Below are positions 53,462 to 62,792 of a DNA stretch of 64,000 nt, piece by piece. Position 1 is the stretch's first letter; each line of letters opens with the position of its first letter. The stretch is taken from positions 1-64,000 of the forward strand of contig CBFGVH010000004.1 of NCBI GenBank assembly GCA_965652415.1, in the 5' to 3' direction. Made by a program: the position numbers and the translations under genes. The notes beneath the pieces were generated by a model, which saw only the letters and a program-made list of their open reading frames with translations, searched no databases and was not told where the DNA came from. This stretch comes from BQJD01 sp965652415. Lineage in GTDB: Bacteria; Pseudomonadota; Gammaproteobacteria; Arenicellales; CAJQKF01.

Positions 53462-55858
53462 ATGAGTGACAACCTGGTCTGGTTCACCGACCTGGGCATG
53501 GGCGACGTGCCCCGCGTGGGGGGCAAGAACGCCTCACTGGGCGAGATGATCAGCGCGCTGGCCGACAGCGGCATCGAGGTGCCCGGCGGCTTCGCCACCA
53601 CGGCCGACGCCTACAGGCGGCACCTGGCCCGCGACGGCCTCGACAAGCGCATCGCCGGGGTGCTCGACGCCCTCGACGTCGACGACGTCTCGGCCCTCAC
53701 CGCCGCCGGCCGGCAGATCAGGCAGTGGATCGAGGACGCGCCCCTGCCGGAGGACCTCGAGAACGAGATCCGCGAGGCCTATCGCACCCTCGGCGACGGG
53801 CGCGACGCGGCCGTCGCGGTGCGCTCCTCGGCCACCGCCGAGGACCTTCCCGAGGCATCGTTCGCCGGTCAGCAGGAGACCTTTCTCAACGTTTGCGGCG
53901 CCGACGCGGTGCTGGCCGCGACGAGGCGCGTGTTCGCCTCGCTGTTCAACGACCGGGCCATCTCCTACCGCGTCCACCAGGGCTTCACCCACGCCGACGT
54001 GGCGCTGTCCGCGGGCATCCAGTACATGGTGCGCAGCGACATCGGCTCGAGCGGGGTCATGTTCACTCTCGACACCGAGTCCGGCTTCGACCGCGCCGTG
54101 TTCATCACCTCGTCGTTCGGCCTCGGCGAGTGCGTGGTGCAGGGTGCGGTCAATCCCGACGAGTTCTACGTCTACAAGCCGGCGCTGGCCGCCGGCCGGC
54201 CGGCCATCCTCAAGCGCTCGCTCGGCTCCAAGCTGATCAAGATGGTCTACGCCGACGGCGGCGAGCACCCGGTGACCGTGGTGGACACCCCCGCCGACGA
54301 ACGGGCCCGGTTCTCCCTCGGCGACGACGACGTCCACGAGCTGGCGCGGATGGCCGTCGCCATCGAGAAGCACTACGGCCGGCCCATGGACATCGAGTGG
54401 GGCAAGGACGGCGAGACCGGCAGGCTGTACATCCTGCAGGCCAGGCCCGAGACGGTGGTCAGCCGCGGCAACGGCCAGGTGCTGGAGCGCTTCGCCCTGA
54501 AGGCGCGCGGCGAGGTACTGGCCGAGGGCCGCGCCATCGGCCAGCGCATCGGCTCCGGGACAGTGCGCATCGTGCCGGACGTCGAGCACCTCGCCCGGGT
54601 CGAGGCTGGCGACGTGCTGGTCACCGACATGACCGACCCCGACTGGGAGCCGGTCATGAAACGCGCCAGCGCCATCGTCACCAACCGCGGCGGGCGCACC
54701 TGCCACGCCGCCATCATCGCCCGCGAGTTGGGCGTGCCGGCGGTGGTGGGCTGCGGCGATGCGACCTCAAGAATCACCGACGGCGCCGAGGTCACGGTCT
54801 CCTGCGCCGAGGGCGACAACGGCTACGTCTATGCCGGCCACCTCGACTTCGAGGTCAAGCGGGTGGCCCTCGACGACATGCCGGCACTGCCCTTCGAGAT
54901 CATGATGAATGTCGGCAACCCCGAGAGGGCCTTCGACTTCGCCCGCCTGCCGGGCTACGGGGTCGGCCTGGCCCGGCTCGAGTTCATCATCAACAACACC
55001 ATCGGCATTCACCCCAAGGCGGCGCTGCACTACGACGACATGCCCGCCGACGTTCGCCAACGCATCGATGCCGCGAGTCGAGGCTACGCCGACCCGGTGC
55101 GCTTCTACGTCGACAAGCTGGCCGAGGGCATCGCCACCCTGGGCGCGGCCTTCGACCCCAAGCCCGTCATCATTCGCCTGTCTGACTTCAAGTCCAACGA
55201 GTACGCCAACATGATCGGCGGCGGCGAGTTCGAGCCCGACGAGGAGAACCCGATGCTGGGTTTCCGCGGCGCCTCGCGCTACATCGACGCCGGCTTTCGC
55301 GAGTGCTTCGACCTCGAGTGCCGGGCGTTGAAATTCGTGCGCGACGAGATGGGGCTGACCAACATCCGGGTGATGGTCCCGTTCGTGCGCACCCTCGACG
55401 AGGCGCGCCAGGTCACCGACCTCCTGGCCGCCAACGGCCTGGCGCGGGGCGACAACGGGCTGAAGGTCATCATGATGTGCGAGATCCCCTCCAACGCCCT
55501 GCTCGCGGAGGAGTTCCTGGAGCACTTCGACGGCTTCTCCATCGGCTCGAACGACCTCACCCAGCTCACCCTGGGCCTGGATCGCGACTCGGGCATCATC
55601 TCGCACCTGTTCGACGAGCGCGACCCGGCTGTCAAGGCGCTGCTGGCCAGGGCCATTTCCGCCTGCAGGCAGGCCGGCAAGTACGTCGGCATCTGCGGCC
55701 AGGGCCCGTCCGACCACCCCGACCTAGCCCGCTGGCTGATGGACCAGGGCATCGACAGCGTCTCGCTCAATCCGGACACCGTGGTGGAGACCTGGCTGTT
55801 CCTCGCCGAGGCCGCCCCGCATTCTTGCGACCAGGGGGATCACCGCGTTGACGCGTAA
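53462..55858 (+). CDS. ppsA: Phosphoenolpyruvate synthase
   Basis: 798-residue enzyme making PEP from pyruvate and ATP in gluconeogenesis. The N-terminal ATP-binding domain starts LVWFTDLGMGDVPRVGGKNASLGEM. The phospho-carrier His415 lies in GGRTCHAAIIARELGVPAVVG, just before the regulated Thr region. The C-terminal PEP-binding barrel has MCEIPSNALLAEEF and SIGSNDLTQLTLGLDRD. The last residues after TWLFLAEA are an unusual short tail. Making PEP from pyruvate fits growth on sulfolactate, whose product is pyruvate. Confidence 0.95.
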   Translation: MSDNLVWFTDLGMGDVPRVGGKNASLGEMISALADSGIEVPGGFATTADAYRRHLARDGLDKRIAGVLDALDVDDVSALTAAGRQIRQWIEDAPLPEDLENEIREAYRTLGDGRDAAVAVRSSATAEDLPEASFAGQQETFLNVCGADAVLAATRRVFASLFNDRAISYRVHQGFTHADVALSAGIQYMVRSDIGSSGVMFTLDTESGFDRAVFITSSFGLGECVVQGAVNPDEFYVYKPALAAGRPAILKRSLGSKLIKMVYADGGEHPVTVVDTPADERARFSLGDDDVHELARMAVAIEKHYGRPMDIEWGKDGETGRLYILQARPETVVSRGNGQVLERFALKARGEVLAEGRAIGQRIGSGTVRIVPDVEHLARVEAGDVLVTDMTDPDWEPVMKRASAIVTNRGGRTCHAAIIARELGVPAVVGCGDATSRITDGAEVTVSCAEGDNGYVYAGHLDFEVKRVALDDMPALPFEIMMNVGNPERAFDFARLPGYGVGLARLEFIINNTIGIHPKAALHYDDMPADVRQRIDAASRGYADPVRFYVDKLAEGIATLGAAFDPKPVIIRLSDFKSNEYANMIGGGEFEPDEENPMLGFRGASRYIDAGFRECFDLECRALKFVRDEMGLTNIRVMVPFVRTLDEARQVTDLLAANGLARGDNGLKVIMMCEIPSNALLAEEFLEHFDGFSIGSNDLTQLTLGLDRDSGIISHLFDERDPAVKALLARAISACRQAGKYVGICGQGPSDHPDLARWLMDQGIDSVSLNPDTVVETWLFLAEAAPHSCDQGDHRVDA

Positions 55859-55881
55859 CACAGTTACACGTAGACTGTGTT
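55848..55881 (+). promoter_or_regulatory. Promoter and operator of the toxin-antitoxin pair
   Basis: -35 TTGACG (55848-55853) and -10 TAGACT (55871-55876) are 17 bases apart. An inverted repeat, AACACAGT (55857-55864) and ACTGTGTT (55874-55881), overlaps the spacer and the -10. The expected transcription start falls at the antitoxin ATG (55883), so the message may be leaderless. The -35 lies inside the end of ppsA. Confidence 0.55.
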
Positions 55882-55882
55882 C

Positions 55883-56113
55883 ATGAAAAACATCACCCTC
55901 AGCATCGACGAGAAGATACTGGCCGCCGCCCGACGGTACGCCGCGGAACAAAACTCCTCGGTGAACGCAATCGTGCGCGAGTACCTGGCCGACATTGCCC
56001 GGCGGGAAGATCGGGCGGCCCGGGCCCGCGAACGCCTCGGGCAGCTCGGCCGAGAGTCCAGCGCCCGGATCGGGGCGAGGAAGTGGCAGCGCGACGAATT
56101 GCATGAGCGTTGA
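55883..56113 (+). CDS. Antitoxin-like protein (DUF6364/ribbon-helix-helix)
   Basis: 76 residues. MKNITLSIDEKILAAARRYAAEQNSSVNAIVREYLADIARRED is a ribbon-helix-helix DNA-binding region as in VapB/DUF6364 antitoxins. The basic C-terminal part (ARERLGQLGRESSARIGARKWQRDEL) would wrap the toxin. No ribosome-binding site precedes ATG 55883. It overlaps the PIN toxin by 11 bases. Confidence 0.82.
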   Translation: MKNITLSIDEKILAAARRYAAEQNSSVNAIVREYLADIARREDRAARARERLGQLGRESSARIGARKWQRDELHER

Positions 56114-56516
56114 GTGCTTCCTGGATACCAACGTCCTGGTTTACGCGGCGGCGGGCGACGAGGAAACGGAAAAGCGCGACACTGCGCTGCGGCTGATAGA
56201 GGAAACCGATTTCGGCCTCTCCGCCCAAGTCATGCAGGAATTCTACGTAACGGTGGTGCGCAAGGCGAAGGTTCCCCTGTCCCCGGTCGCGGCGCTGGAG
56301 TGGATCGAGCAGCTTCGAGCATTTCCGTGCGCAGTAATCGACGCCAGCCTCGTCATGGTCGCCGTTGAGAACAGCGAGCGATATCGAATCTCCTATTGGG
56401 ACGGCGCCATCGTCGCCGCGGCCGAGTCCCTTCAGGCGCCGATACTGTACAGCGAAGACCTCAACCACCAGCAGGTCTATGGCTCGGTCCGAGTCATGAA
56501 CCCGTTTTTTGCCTGA
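56103..56516 (+). CDS. PIN-domain toxin (VapC-like)
   Basis: 137-residue metal-dependent RNase. The PIN acidic set is seen: Asp8 (CFLDTN), Glu46 (QVMQEFY), Asp100 (YWDGAIVAAA) and Glu118/Asp119 (LYSEDLNHQQ). Such toxins cleave tRNA or rRNA and are neutralised by the upstream gene product. It is a complete pair inserted between ppsA and ettA. Confidence 0.88.
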   Translation: MSVECFLDTNVLVYAAAGDEETEKRDTALRLIEETDFGLSAQVMQEFYVTVVRKAKVPLSPVAALEWIEQLRAFPCAVIDASLVMVAVENSERYRISYWDGAIVAAAESLQAPILYSEDLNHQQVYGSVRVMNPFFA

Positions 56517-56591
56517 TCCGCGGAGTCGCTCGATACCCCTGCGGCTGATCGGACCTGCACTCTGCTGCAGTTGCCATCGACCACCCGGCCG

Positions 56592-58259
<1,668 letters not shown>

Positions 58260-58351
58260 GAAAACGCAACGTGGTGTTGACTGCAGGTTGCCCCGGGTGC
58301 CGGGGGGAGAGTGCTGCCACGGCCCGGCCGTTACGCCGAACCAGGGGCCGA

Positions 58352-58370
58352 GCCCGGCGCGGTGCCGGGC
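58352..58370 (-). terminator. Possible weak terminator after ubiK
   Basis: GCCCGGC and GCCGGGC form a seven-base stem with a five-base loop just after the ubiK stop on the minus strand. No T-run is visible, so Rho-dependent or read-through into ettA is possible. Confidence 0.3.
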
Positions 58371-58380
58371 GCTGCCCGGG

Positions 58381-58623
58381 TCACTGTGACGACGGGGACG
58401 CTTGCGACTCGCGCTCGAGTTCCGCGACCCGGGCCTCAAGGGCCTCGAGCTTGCGGCGGGTCCGAAGCAGCACCTGGCGCTGGACTTCCAGCTCCTCTCG
58501 CGAGACGAGATCCATATCCTCGAGCGCGGCACGCACGGCGGCGCGGACATTGCGACGCACGTCCTCGCCCATGCGCTCGGGGAGCATGGCATTGACGGCG
58601 CCGGCCAGGTCCTTGAGTAGCAC
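58381..58623 (-). CDS. ubiK: Ubiquinone biosynthesis accessory factor UbiK (BMFP)
   Basis: 80-residue coiled-coil protein. LLKDLAGAVNAMLPERMGEDVRRNVRAAVRAALEDMDLVSREELEVQRQVLLRTRRKLEALEARVAELE is the BMFP/YqiC family pattern. It supports aerobic ubiquinone synthesis with UbiJ. The start is GTG 58623, with GGAG nine bases before it. A perfect TATAAT on the minus strand at 58655-58660 would give a transcript beginning about 25 bases upstream, which supports this start. Confidence 0.87.
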   Translation of the reverse strand: MLLKDLAGAVNAMLPERMGEDVRRNVRAAVRAALEDMDLVSREELEVQRQVLLRTRRKLEALEARVAELERESQASPSSQ

Positions 58624-58654
58624 TTGACGGATCTCCGAAACTCCTCGGGTGCCG

Positions 58655-58660
58655 ATTATA
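58655..58660 (-). promoter_or_regulatory. -10 element of ubiK
   Basis: TATAAT on the minus strand, 32 bases before the ubiK GTG. The -35 at 17 bases (CTTCGC) is poor. Confidence 0.45.
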
Positions 58661-58732
58661 GCGTCATCCGCGCGCCGGCGAAGCACGTGTCGCCAGCGAA
58701 TAGCCACCGGTTCGCCACCGGGAATGCAACTC

Positions 58733-58870
58733 TTGACCCTTGACGGGGTTTAAGGTGCCGCTGTCGACCGCACGGTCGACCATTGGCAAACCGGCTGCAA
58801 CTCCCGCCGGTGGACGGCAACGTCCCTCCCGTGATTGAGCGTCCCCCGGAACCCCCGGGGGACTTTTTTT
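58733..58870 (+). ncRNA. Candidate small RNA with terminator
   Basis: A plus-strand stretch with no protein gene ends in a strong Rho-independent terminator. Hairpins in order are: GTCGACCG/CGGTCGAC (58763-58780); a CCGGC/GCCGG stem after GGCAAA; and GGACG-GCAA-CGTCC, a GNRA-loop stem. The terminator is last. Overlapping -35-like TTGACC and TTGACG lie at its 5' side (58733-58745), but no clear -10 is seen, so the 5' end is uncertain. The gene before it is on the opposite strand, and the next gene has its own promoter. It does not match a family I can name. Confidence 0.45.
58841..58870 (+). terminator. Strong Rho-independent terminator
   Basis: GTCCCCCGG (58841-58849) pairs with CCGGGGGAC (58855-58863) across a five-base loop, followed by seven T (58864-58870). 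It works only in the plus direction, where no annotated gene precedes it. Confidence 0.85.
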
Positions 58871-59043
58871 CGGGTTGTTGACAGGATCGGCGGTCCTCCC
58901 GTACTTTTTTGCCGCACCTCCCGGCCGGTCCCCATGAATCAACGCCTCCCGACGCCGCCGAATCGCGGCAGCGGACCTTCCCCCGCCCTGGACAGCTCCA
59001 GGGCCGCTGCCGGGTCTTGCCCGCGAGCGGCGGCATCCGCCGG
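58871..59043 (+). promoter_or_regulatory. Ion-channel promoter and leader
   Basis: -35 TTGACA (58878-58883) and -10 TACTTT (58902-58907) are 18 bases apart, directly after the terminator. The remaining roughly 130 bases to the channel gene's ATG contain no other gene I can support. Confidence 0.55.
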
Positions 59044-59784
59044 ATGGGCATCATGATGCAACGGCTCCACCGGCTGGTCGACGAACATACCGTCGCCGGC
59101 AGGCGCTTCGCCTGGTTCATCCAGGCGCTGATCGTCGTATCGATGATCAGCTTCACCATCGAGACCCTGCCCGACCTGCCTGCCGACTGGATGCGCGCGT
59201 TCGCGTGGCTGGAGATCGTGGTCGTGTTGATCTTCACTTTCGAGTACGTACTTCGCGTGCTTTGCGCGCCGAGCAAGCCGCGCTTCATCTTCAGTTTCTT
59301 CGGACTCGTCAACCTGGCGGCCATTGCGCCCTTCTATCTCGCCACGGGCCTGGACCTTCGCTCGGTGCGGATCCTGAGACTGCTGCGCCTTCTGCGCATC
59401 ATCAAGCTGTTCCGCTACAACCGCGCCGCCCAGCGCCTGGCACGCGCCTTCGTCCAGGTGCGTCACGAACTGGTGCTTTTCATCGTCCTGATCGTCGTCC
59501 TGCTGTACCTGTCCGCGGTCGGCATCTACTACTTCGAGAACGAAGCGCAGCCCGACAAGTTCAAGTCGGTGCCGCACAGCATGTGGTGGGCGCTGGCGAC
59601 CTTGACCACCGTGGGCTACGGCGACATCTACCCGATCACCGCCGGCGGCCGCTTCTTCACCTTCATCGTCCTGATACTCGGCCTCGGCGTAATCGCGGTG
59701 CCAACAGGCCTGGTCGCCTCCGCGCTGACCAACGCCAGGGACGACGAGCCGAACGACGAGAGCCGGCCCCCGTCAGTACAGTGA
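59044..59784 (+). CDS. Voltage-gated-type ion (potassium) channel
   Basis: 246 residues. Five to six hydrophobic segments are seen, with an S4-like basic helix (LDLRSVRILRLLRLLRIIKLFRYNRAAQRLARAF). The pore loop TTVGYGDIYPIT is the potassium selectivity filter. It belongs to the bacterial Kv-like family. Several in-frame ATGs cluster here (59044, 59053, 59056); none has a strong ribosome-binding site. The C-terminus is short, without an RCK domain. Confidence 0.9.
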   Translation: MGIMMQRLHRLVDEHTVAGRRFAWFIQALIVVSMISFTIETLPDLPADWMRAFAWLEIVVVLIFTFEYVLRVLCAPSKPRFIFSFFGLVNLAAIAPFYLATGLDLRSVRILRLLRLLRIIKLFRYNRAAQRLARAFVQVRHELVLFIVLIVVLLYLSAVGIYYFENEAQPDKFKSVPHSMWWALATLTTVGYGDIYPITAGGRFFTFIVLILGLGVIAVPTGLVASALTNARDDEPNDESRPPSVQ

Positions 59785-59878
59785 TGATGCGCTTGCGAAC
59801 CGGGGCGGCGCGAAACGGCCTCAGTACAACAATCGCCCATCGTCGAACGACGGTCGCATCGGGGGGATCCCGGCGACC

Positions 59879-60682
59879 CTATTGCATCTCCATCACGCGG
59901 AGGCGGATCACTTCCCAGGCACCGAACGAGGCAAAATGCGCATAGACGGCGTCCAGCAACCGCGTCTGGCGCCACTCCTCGATGACGTCGGCGGGCAAGG
60001 CGTCGTATTTCTTCCGGTCGATCACATGGAAACCACGCAACCGGCGTGTCTCCTCGCCCGGTAGCAGCAGGCTGGCCTGCCCTTCCGAGAGAAGGTCGAG
60101 CTCGTGCAGCACCCGGCAGCACGTCCTGGTGTGCGCTTCGGAAGCGGCGTAGTTGCGGCAGAATTCAATCGCCTCTCTCAGGGTTTTCGTCGGCTCCTCG
60201 CTGTGGTACAGCGGCCGGATATCGCCCTCCGACACCATCGGCGCCTCACGGTCGATGCACACGGTCCACTGATCGGTCTCGGCGACGCGCGCGGCGAGGA
60301 ACGGATAGCGCCGGACGTAGGCGGGAACATAACGCCCTTTCGCCCAGGTGCCGTCCGACTCGATGAACAGGTTCCTGCCGTCCATGCCGCCAAGCAGCGC
60401 ATAGGCCATGGGGTCGGACCCGCCGGAGAAGACAATCGGGTAGTGGCGCTGGGCTTCGGCGAACTCATTGACGAGCAGCGGCACGTGGTCGACTTCGGCG
60501 CTGAAACTCATGTCGGCAGCATCCTTCACCGACAATGCGCCATGCGCTGCCGGCGTCAGGATCTCGATCTTTTTGTAGAACATCGGAAGGACCCGGTCGG
60601 CGGGCGTCTCCCCCGGGGGATGCGTACCCGCAGCCGGCGGATTCGGCTGTTCGTTCATTACAGAATCGAGGCGTTCAACCAT
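59879..60682 (-). CDS. SapC-family protein
   Basis: 267 residues. MFYKKIEILTPAAHGALSVKDAADMSFSAEVDHVPLLVNEFAEAQRHYPIVFSGGSDPMAYALLG is the SapC (PF07277) start, and LLDAVYAHFASFGAWEVIRLRVMEMQ is its end. There is no signal peptide or TM helix. The family is named for Campylobacter S-layer genes, but its function is not known. In other bacteria SapC genes cluster with TonB receptors and tryptophan halogenases. ATG 60682 has AGGAGGAG nine bases upstream. It lies 40 bases after the peptidase-exporter gene and is likely in its operon. Confidence 0.87.
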   Translation of the reverse strand: MVERLDSVMNEQPNPPAAGTHPPGETPADRVLPMFYKKIEILTPAAHGALSVKDAADMSFSAEVDHVPLLVNEFAEAQRHYPIVFSGGSDPMAYALLGGMDGRNLFIESDGTWAKGRYVPAYVRRYPFLAARVAETDQWTVCIDREAPMVSEGDIRPLYHSEEPTKTLREAIEFCRNYAASEAHTRTCCRVLHELDLLSEGQASLLLPGEETRRLRGFHVIDRKKYDALPADVIEEWRQTRLLDAVYAHFASFGAWEVIRLRVMEMQ

Positions 60683-60722
60683 GGCTGCCAACTCCTCCTG
60701 AGTCGTCGTTAGTGGTGGTTGC

Positions 60723-62792
60723 TTAGGGGTCCGGAGCCGCTGGCGACAGCATGATGCCGCGATCGCACAAGGCCTGGATCTCCGGTCGGTGGGTCGCGAG
60801 AACGACGGTCATGCCGCGTTCGCGCAATCGTTCCAATATGCGCGTACTCTGCTCGAGCGACAGATGATTGAAGGCGTCGTCGAAGAACAGGCACTCATCG
60901 CTTTTGTACAATGCCTGTGCCAAGAGCAGGCGCTGAACCTCACCCCGGCTCAGACCTTGTTCCTCGAGCCGCTCGCGGCCGTCCGACCCGACGAAGAACC
61001 CCAAACGGTCCCACAGCTCCGTCAGGCGCAGCATGCCGATGAGACGTTCGGTATCGACCCCCTGCTCGTTGGAAACGAACTCGGCCAGCGAACCGTGAAT
61101 GAATTCATCGTCGGCGAATACGAAACCGGCCGGCGCCGGACCGTCCAGCGGCCGGCCGTCAAGATACACGCCGCCTTGAAGCGGAAGGCGCAAACCCGCG
61201 AGCAGCTCGAGCAGCGTCGTCTTGCCGGCGCCGCTCGCTCCCGCAAGGTTGACGACCTCGCCTTTGTCGATGCGCAGGTCAAGGTTGCGAAACAAGTCCG
61301 CATCGACACCGTTGTAGCCGAAACTGACACTGCGCGCCTCGATCCGCGAGCACCAGCTGGCAGGAGACGGCGAATCTTCCGCAGGCCGGTCCCCGGCATC
61401 GGGGCTTGCCTGCTCCGCTGCGTCCAGGACTTCGGCGACACGCCGCGCGACCGGGCGCAGTGCGCAGTAGCGCCGTGTCGTCTCCGAGATTTCCTCGAGC
61501 TGCGTGGACAGCATCACGGCCAGCATGCTGGCCAGCATGTAGCCGCCATAGGTCAATTGACCATCGATCAGAAGGTACCCGCCGGCGAAGGCCGACAGCG
61601 GCAGGGAGAGCGCCGCCATACTCTGGCGAGCCGCGGTATAGCCGATGAGGCGCCGTCCCCGATCGGCCTCGGCGGCCTGCCGTCGGCCGAGCGGGGGCAG
61701 GCAGGTGGCAAGCAGATGGTTCTGCAGACCGGCGGCGTAAAAGCGCAGGTAACCGCTGGCCCTCTGGGTTTGCAGCGCCTGGTATCGGGCGTTCTCGTCG
61801 TGTGCACGGAGCTGTCGTTCCCGGTTTCGCGCACTGACGACAAACAACCAGGCGAGCAATACGAGCTGGGGCAACAGATGGACGATGGCGATCAGCGGCG
61901 CCATGATGCCGAGGACGGCGATCGCCAAGACCGCGATCAGCACATGCCGCCCCATGTTGTGTGTGGCCTGCAGGTAAAAGCGCAGGCACTGATCGAGATC
62001 GCGCAGCCGGCCGAACAACTCACCCGCGAAGTGAGATTCAAAGAAGCTCGTTGGCCGAATGTAGAAGCGCTCGAGGAACGAGCGCTTCATGCGGATGGCC
62101 AGGTCCGACGACAGGCCTTCGAAGCGCATGCCCTGACAGTGGCGCAGCATGAAACGGGCGGCGAGCACCGGAATACCGGCCAGTGCCAGCACGTAGCCCC
62201 ATTGGGTCATCTGGAATTCGACGACATAGTCGAAGAATGTTCGCGCAATGCCGCCGAACAGCAGCTCGACGAGGAACACGAGTGCGCTGGCCGCGAGGCC
62301 GACGGCGAACACACCCTTCAGTTGCATTGAGCCGACCGGCGCCAGTGAATGCAGGAACCGCCACGGCGAGCGGTCGCGGTCCCCTGACGCCCTGCCGTTG
62401 ACCTGAACGTCCAGGCACACACCAGTGAAATGACGGTCGAATTCCGCAAGCTTGAGCTTTCGGCGTCCCGACGCCGGATCATTGATCCAGGCGTGCTTTC
62501 CCCGGATTTCCTCCAGGACCACGAAGTGCCGCAGGTCCCAGTGCAGGATGATCGGTCGGCCCGCTTTCCTGAGACTTTCCATTCCCTTCTTGACGACCAG
62601 GCAGCGATGGCCAAGCGACTGGGCGCCACGCTGTATCTGGGCGACGGTCGCACCGTCGCGCCCGACCGCGCAGAGCCGTCGCAGATCGAGGGTGGAATGC
62701 CTTTGGCCATGGTGCTCCAGAACGATACCAAGGCAGACCGCCCCGCAGTCGACGGGATTGCCCTGAAGCCGAACGGGTGTCCTGGTGATCAG
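60723..62792 (-). CDS. C39-peptidase ABC exporter with a degenerate ATP site
   Basis: 689 residues. The N-terminal C39 peptidase has catalytic Cys16 (QGNPVDCGAVCLG, with Gln10), His89 and Asp105, and would cut a leader at a double-glycine-like site. A TM domain follows (about 150-440), then an ABC domain with Walker A GASGAGKTT (about 518-526). The ATPase is divergent: the signature is LSRGE, Walker B ends FFDD instead of DE, and the Q-loop reads FADDEF. No ATG, GTG or TTG start fits. CTG 62792 overlaps the upstream stop as CTGA and has GGAG eight bases before it, so a CTG start is proposed. Confidence 0.88.
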   Translation of the reverse strand: MITRTPVRLQGNPVDCGAVCLGIVLEHHGQRHSTLDLRRLCAVGRDGATVAQIQRGAQSLGHRCLVVKKGMESLRKAGRPIILHWDLRHFVVLEEIRGKHAWINDPASGRRKLKLAEFDRHFTGVCLDVQVNGRASGDRDRSPWRFLHSLAPVGSMQLKGVFAVGLAASALVFLVELLFGGIARTFFDYVVEFQMTQWGYVLALAGIPVLAARFMLRHCQGMRFEGLSSDLAIRMKRSFLERFYIRPTSFFESHFAGELFGRLRDLDQCLRFYLQATHNMGRHVLIAVLAIAVLGIMAPLIAIVHLLPQLVLLAWLFVVSARNRERQLRAHDENARYQALQTQRASGYLRFYAAGLQNHLLATCLPPLGRRQAAEADRGRRLIGYTAARQSMAALSLPLSAFAGGYLLIDGQLTYGGYMLASMLAVMLSTQLEEISETTRRYCALRPVARRVAEVLDAAEQASPDAGDRPAEDSPSPASWCSRIEARSVSFGYNGVDADLFRNLDLRIDKGEVVNLAGASGAGKTTLLELLAGLRLPLQGGVYLDGRPLDGPAPAGFVFADDEFIHGSLAEFVSNEQGVDTERLIGMLRLTELWDRLGFFVGSDGRERLEEQGLSRGEVQRLLLAQALYKSDECLFFDDAFNHLSLEQSTRILERLRERGMTVVLATHRPEIQALCDRGIMLSPAAPDP

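Noticed and set aside
58781..58835. c-di-GMP-I (GEMM) riboswitch
   Set aside because: GGCAAA followed by a CC..GG stem and GGACGGCAA recalls the GEMM core, but the GNRA-looped first stem and the GACGCAAAGCC segment are not matched. An Rfam search would be needed before naming it.
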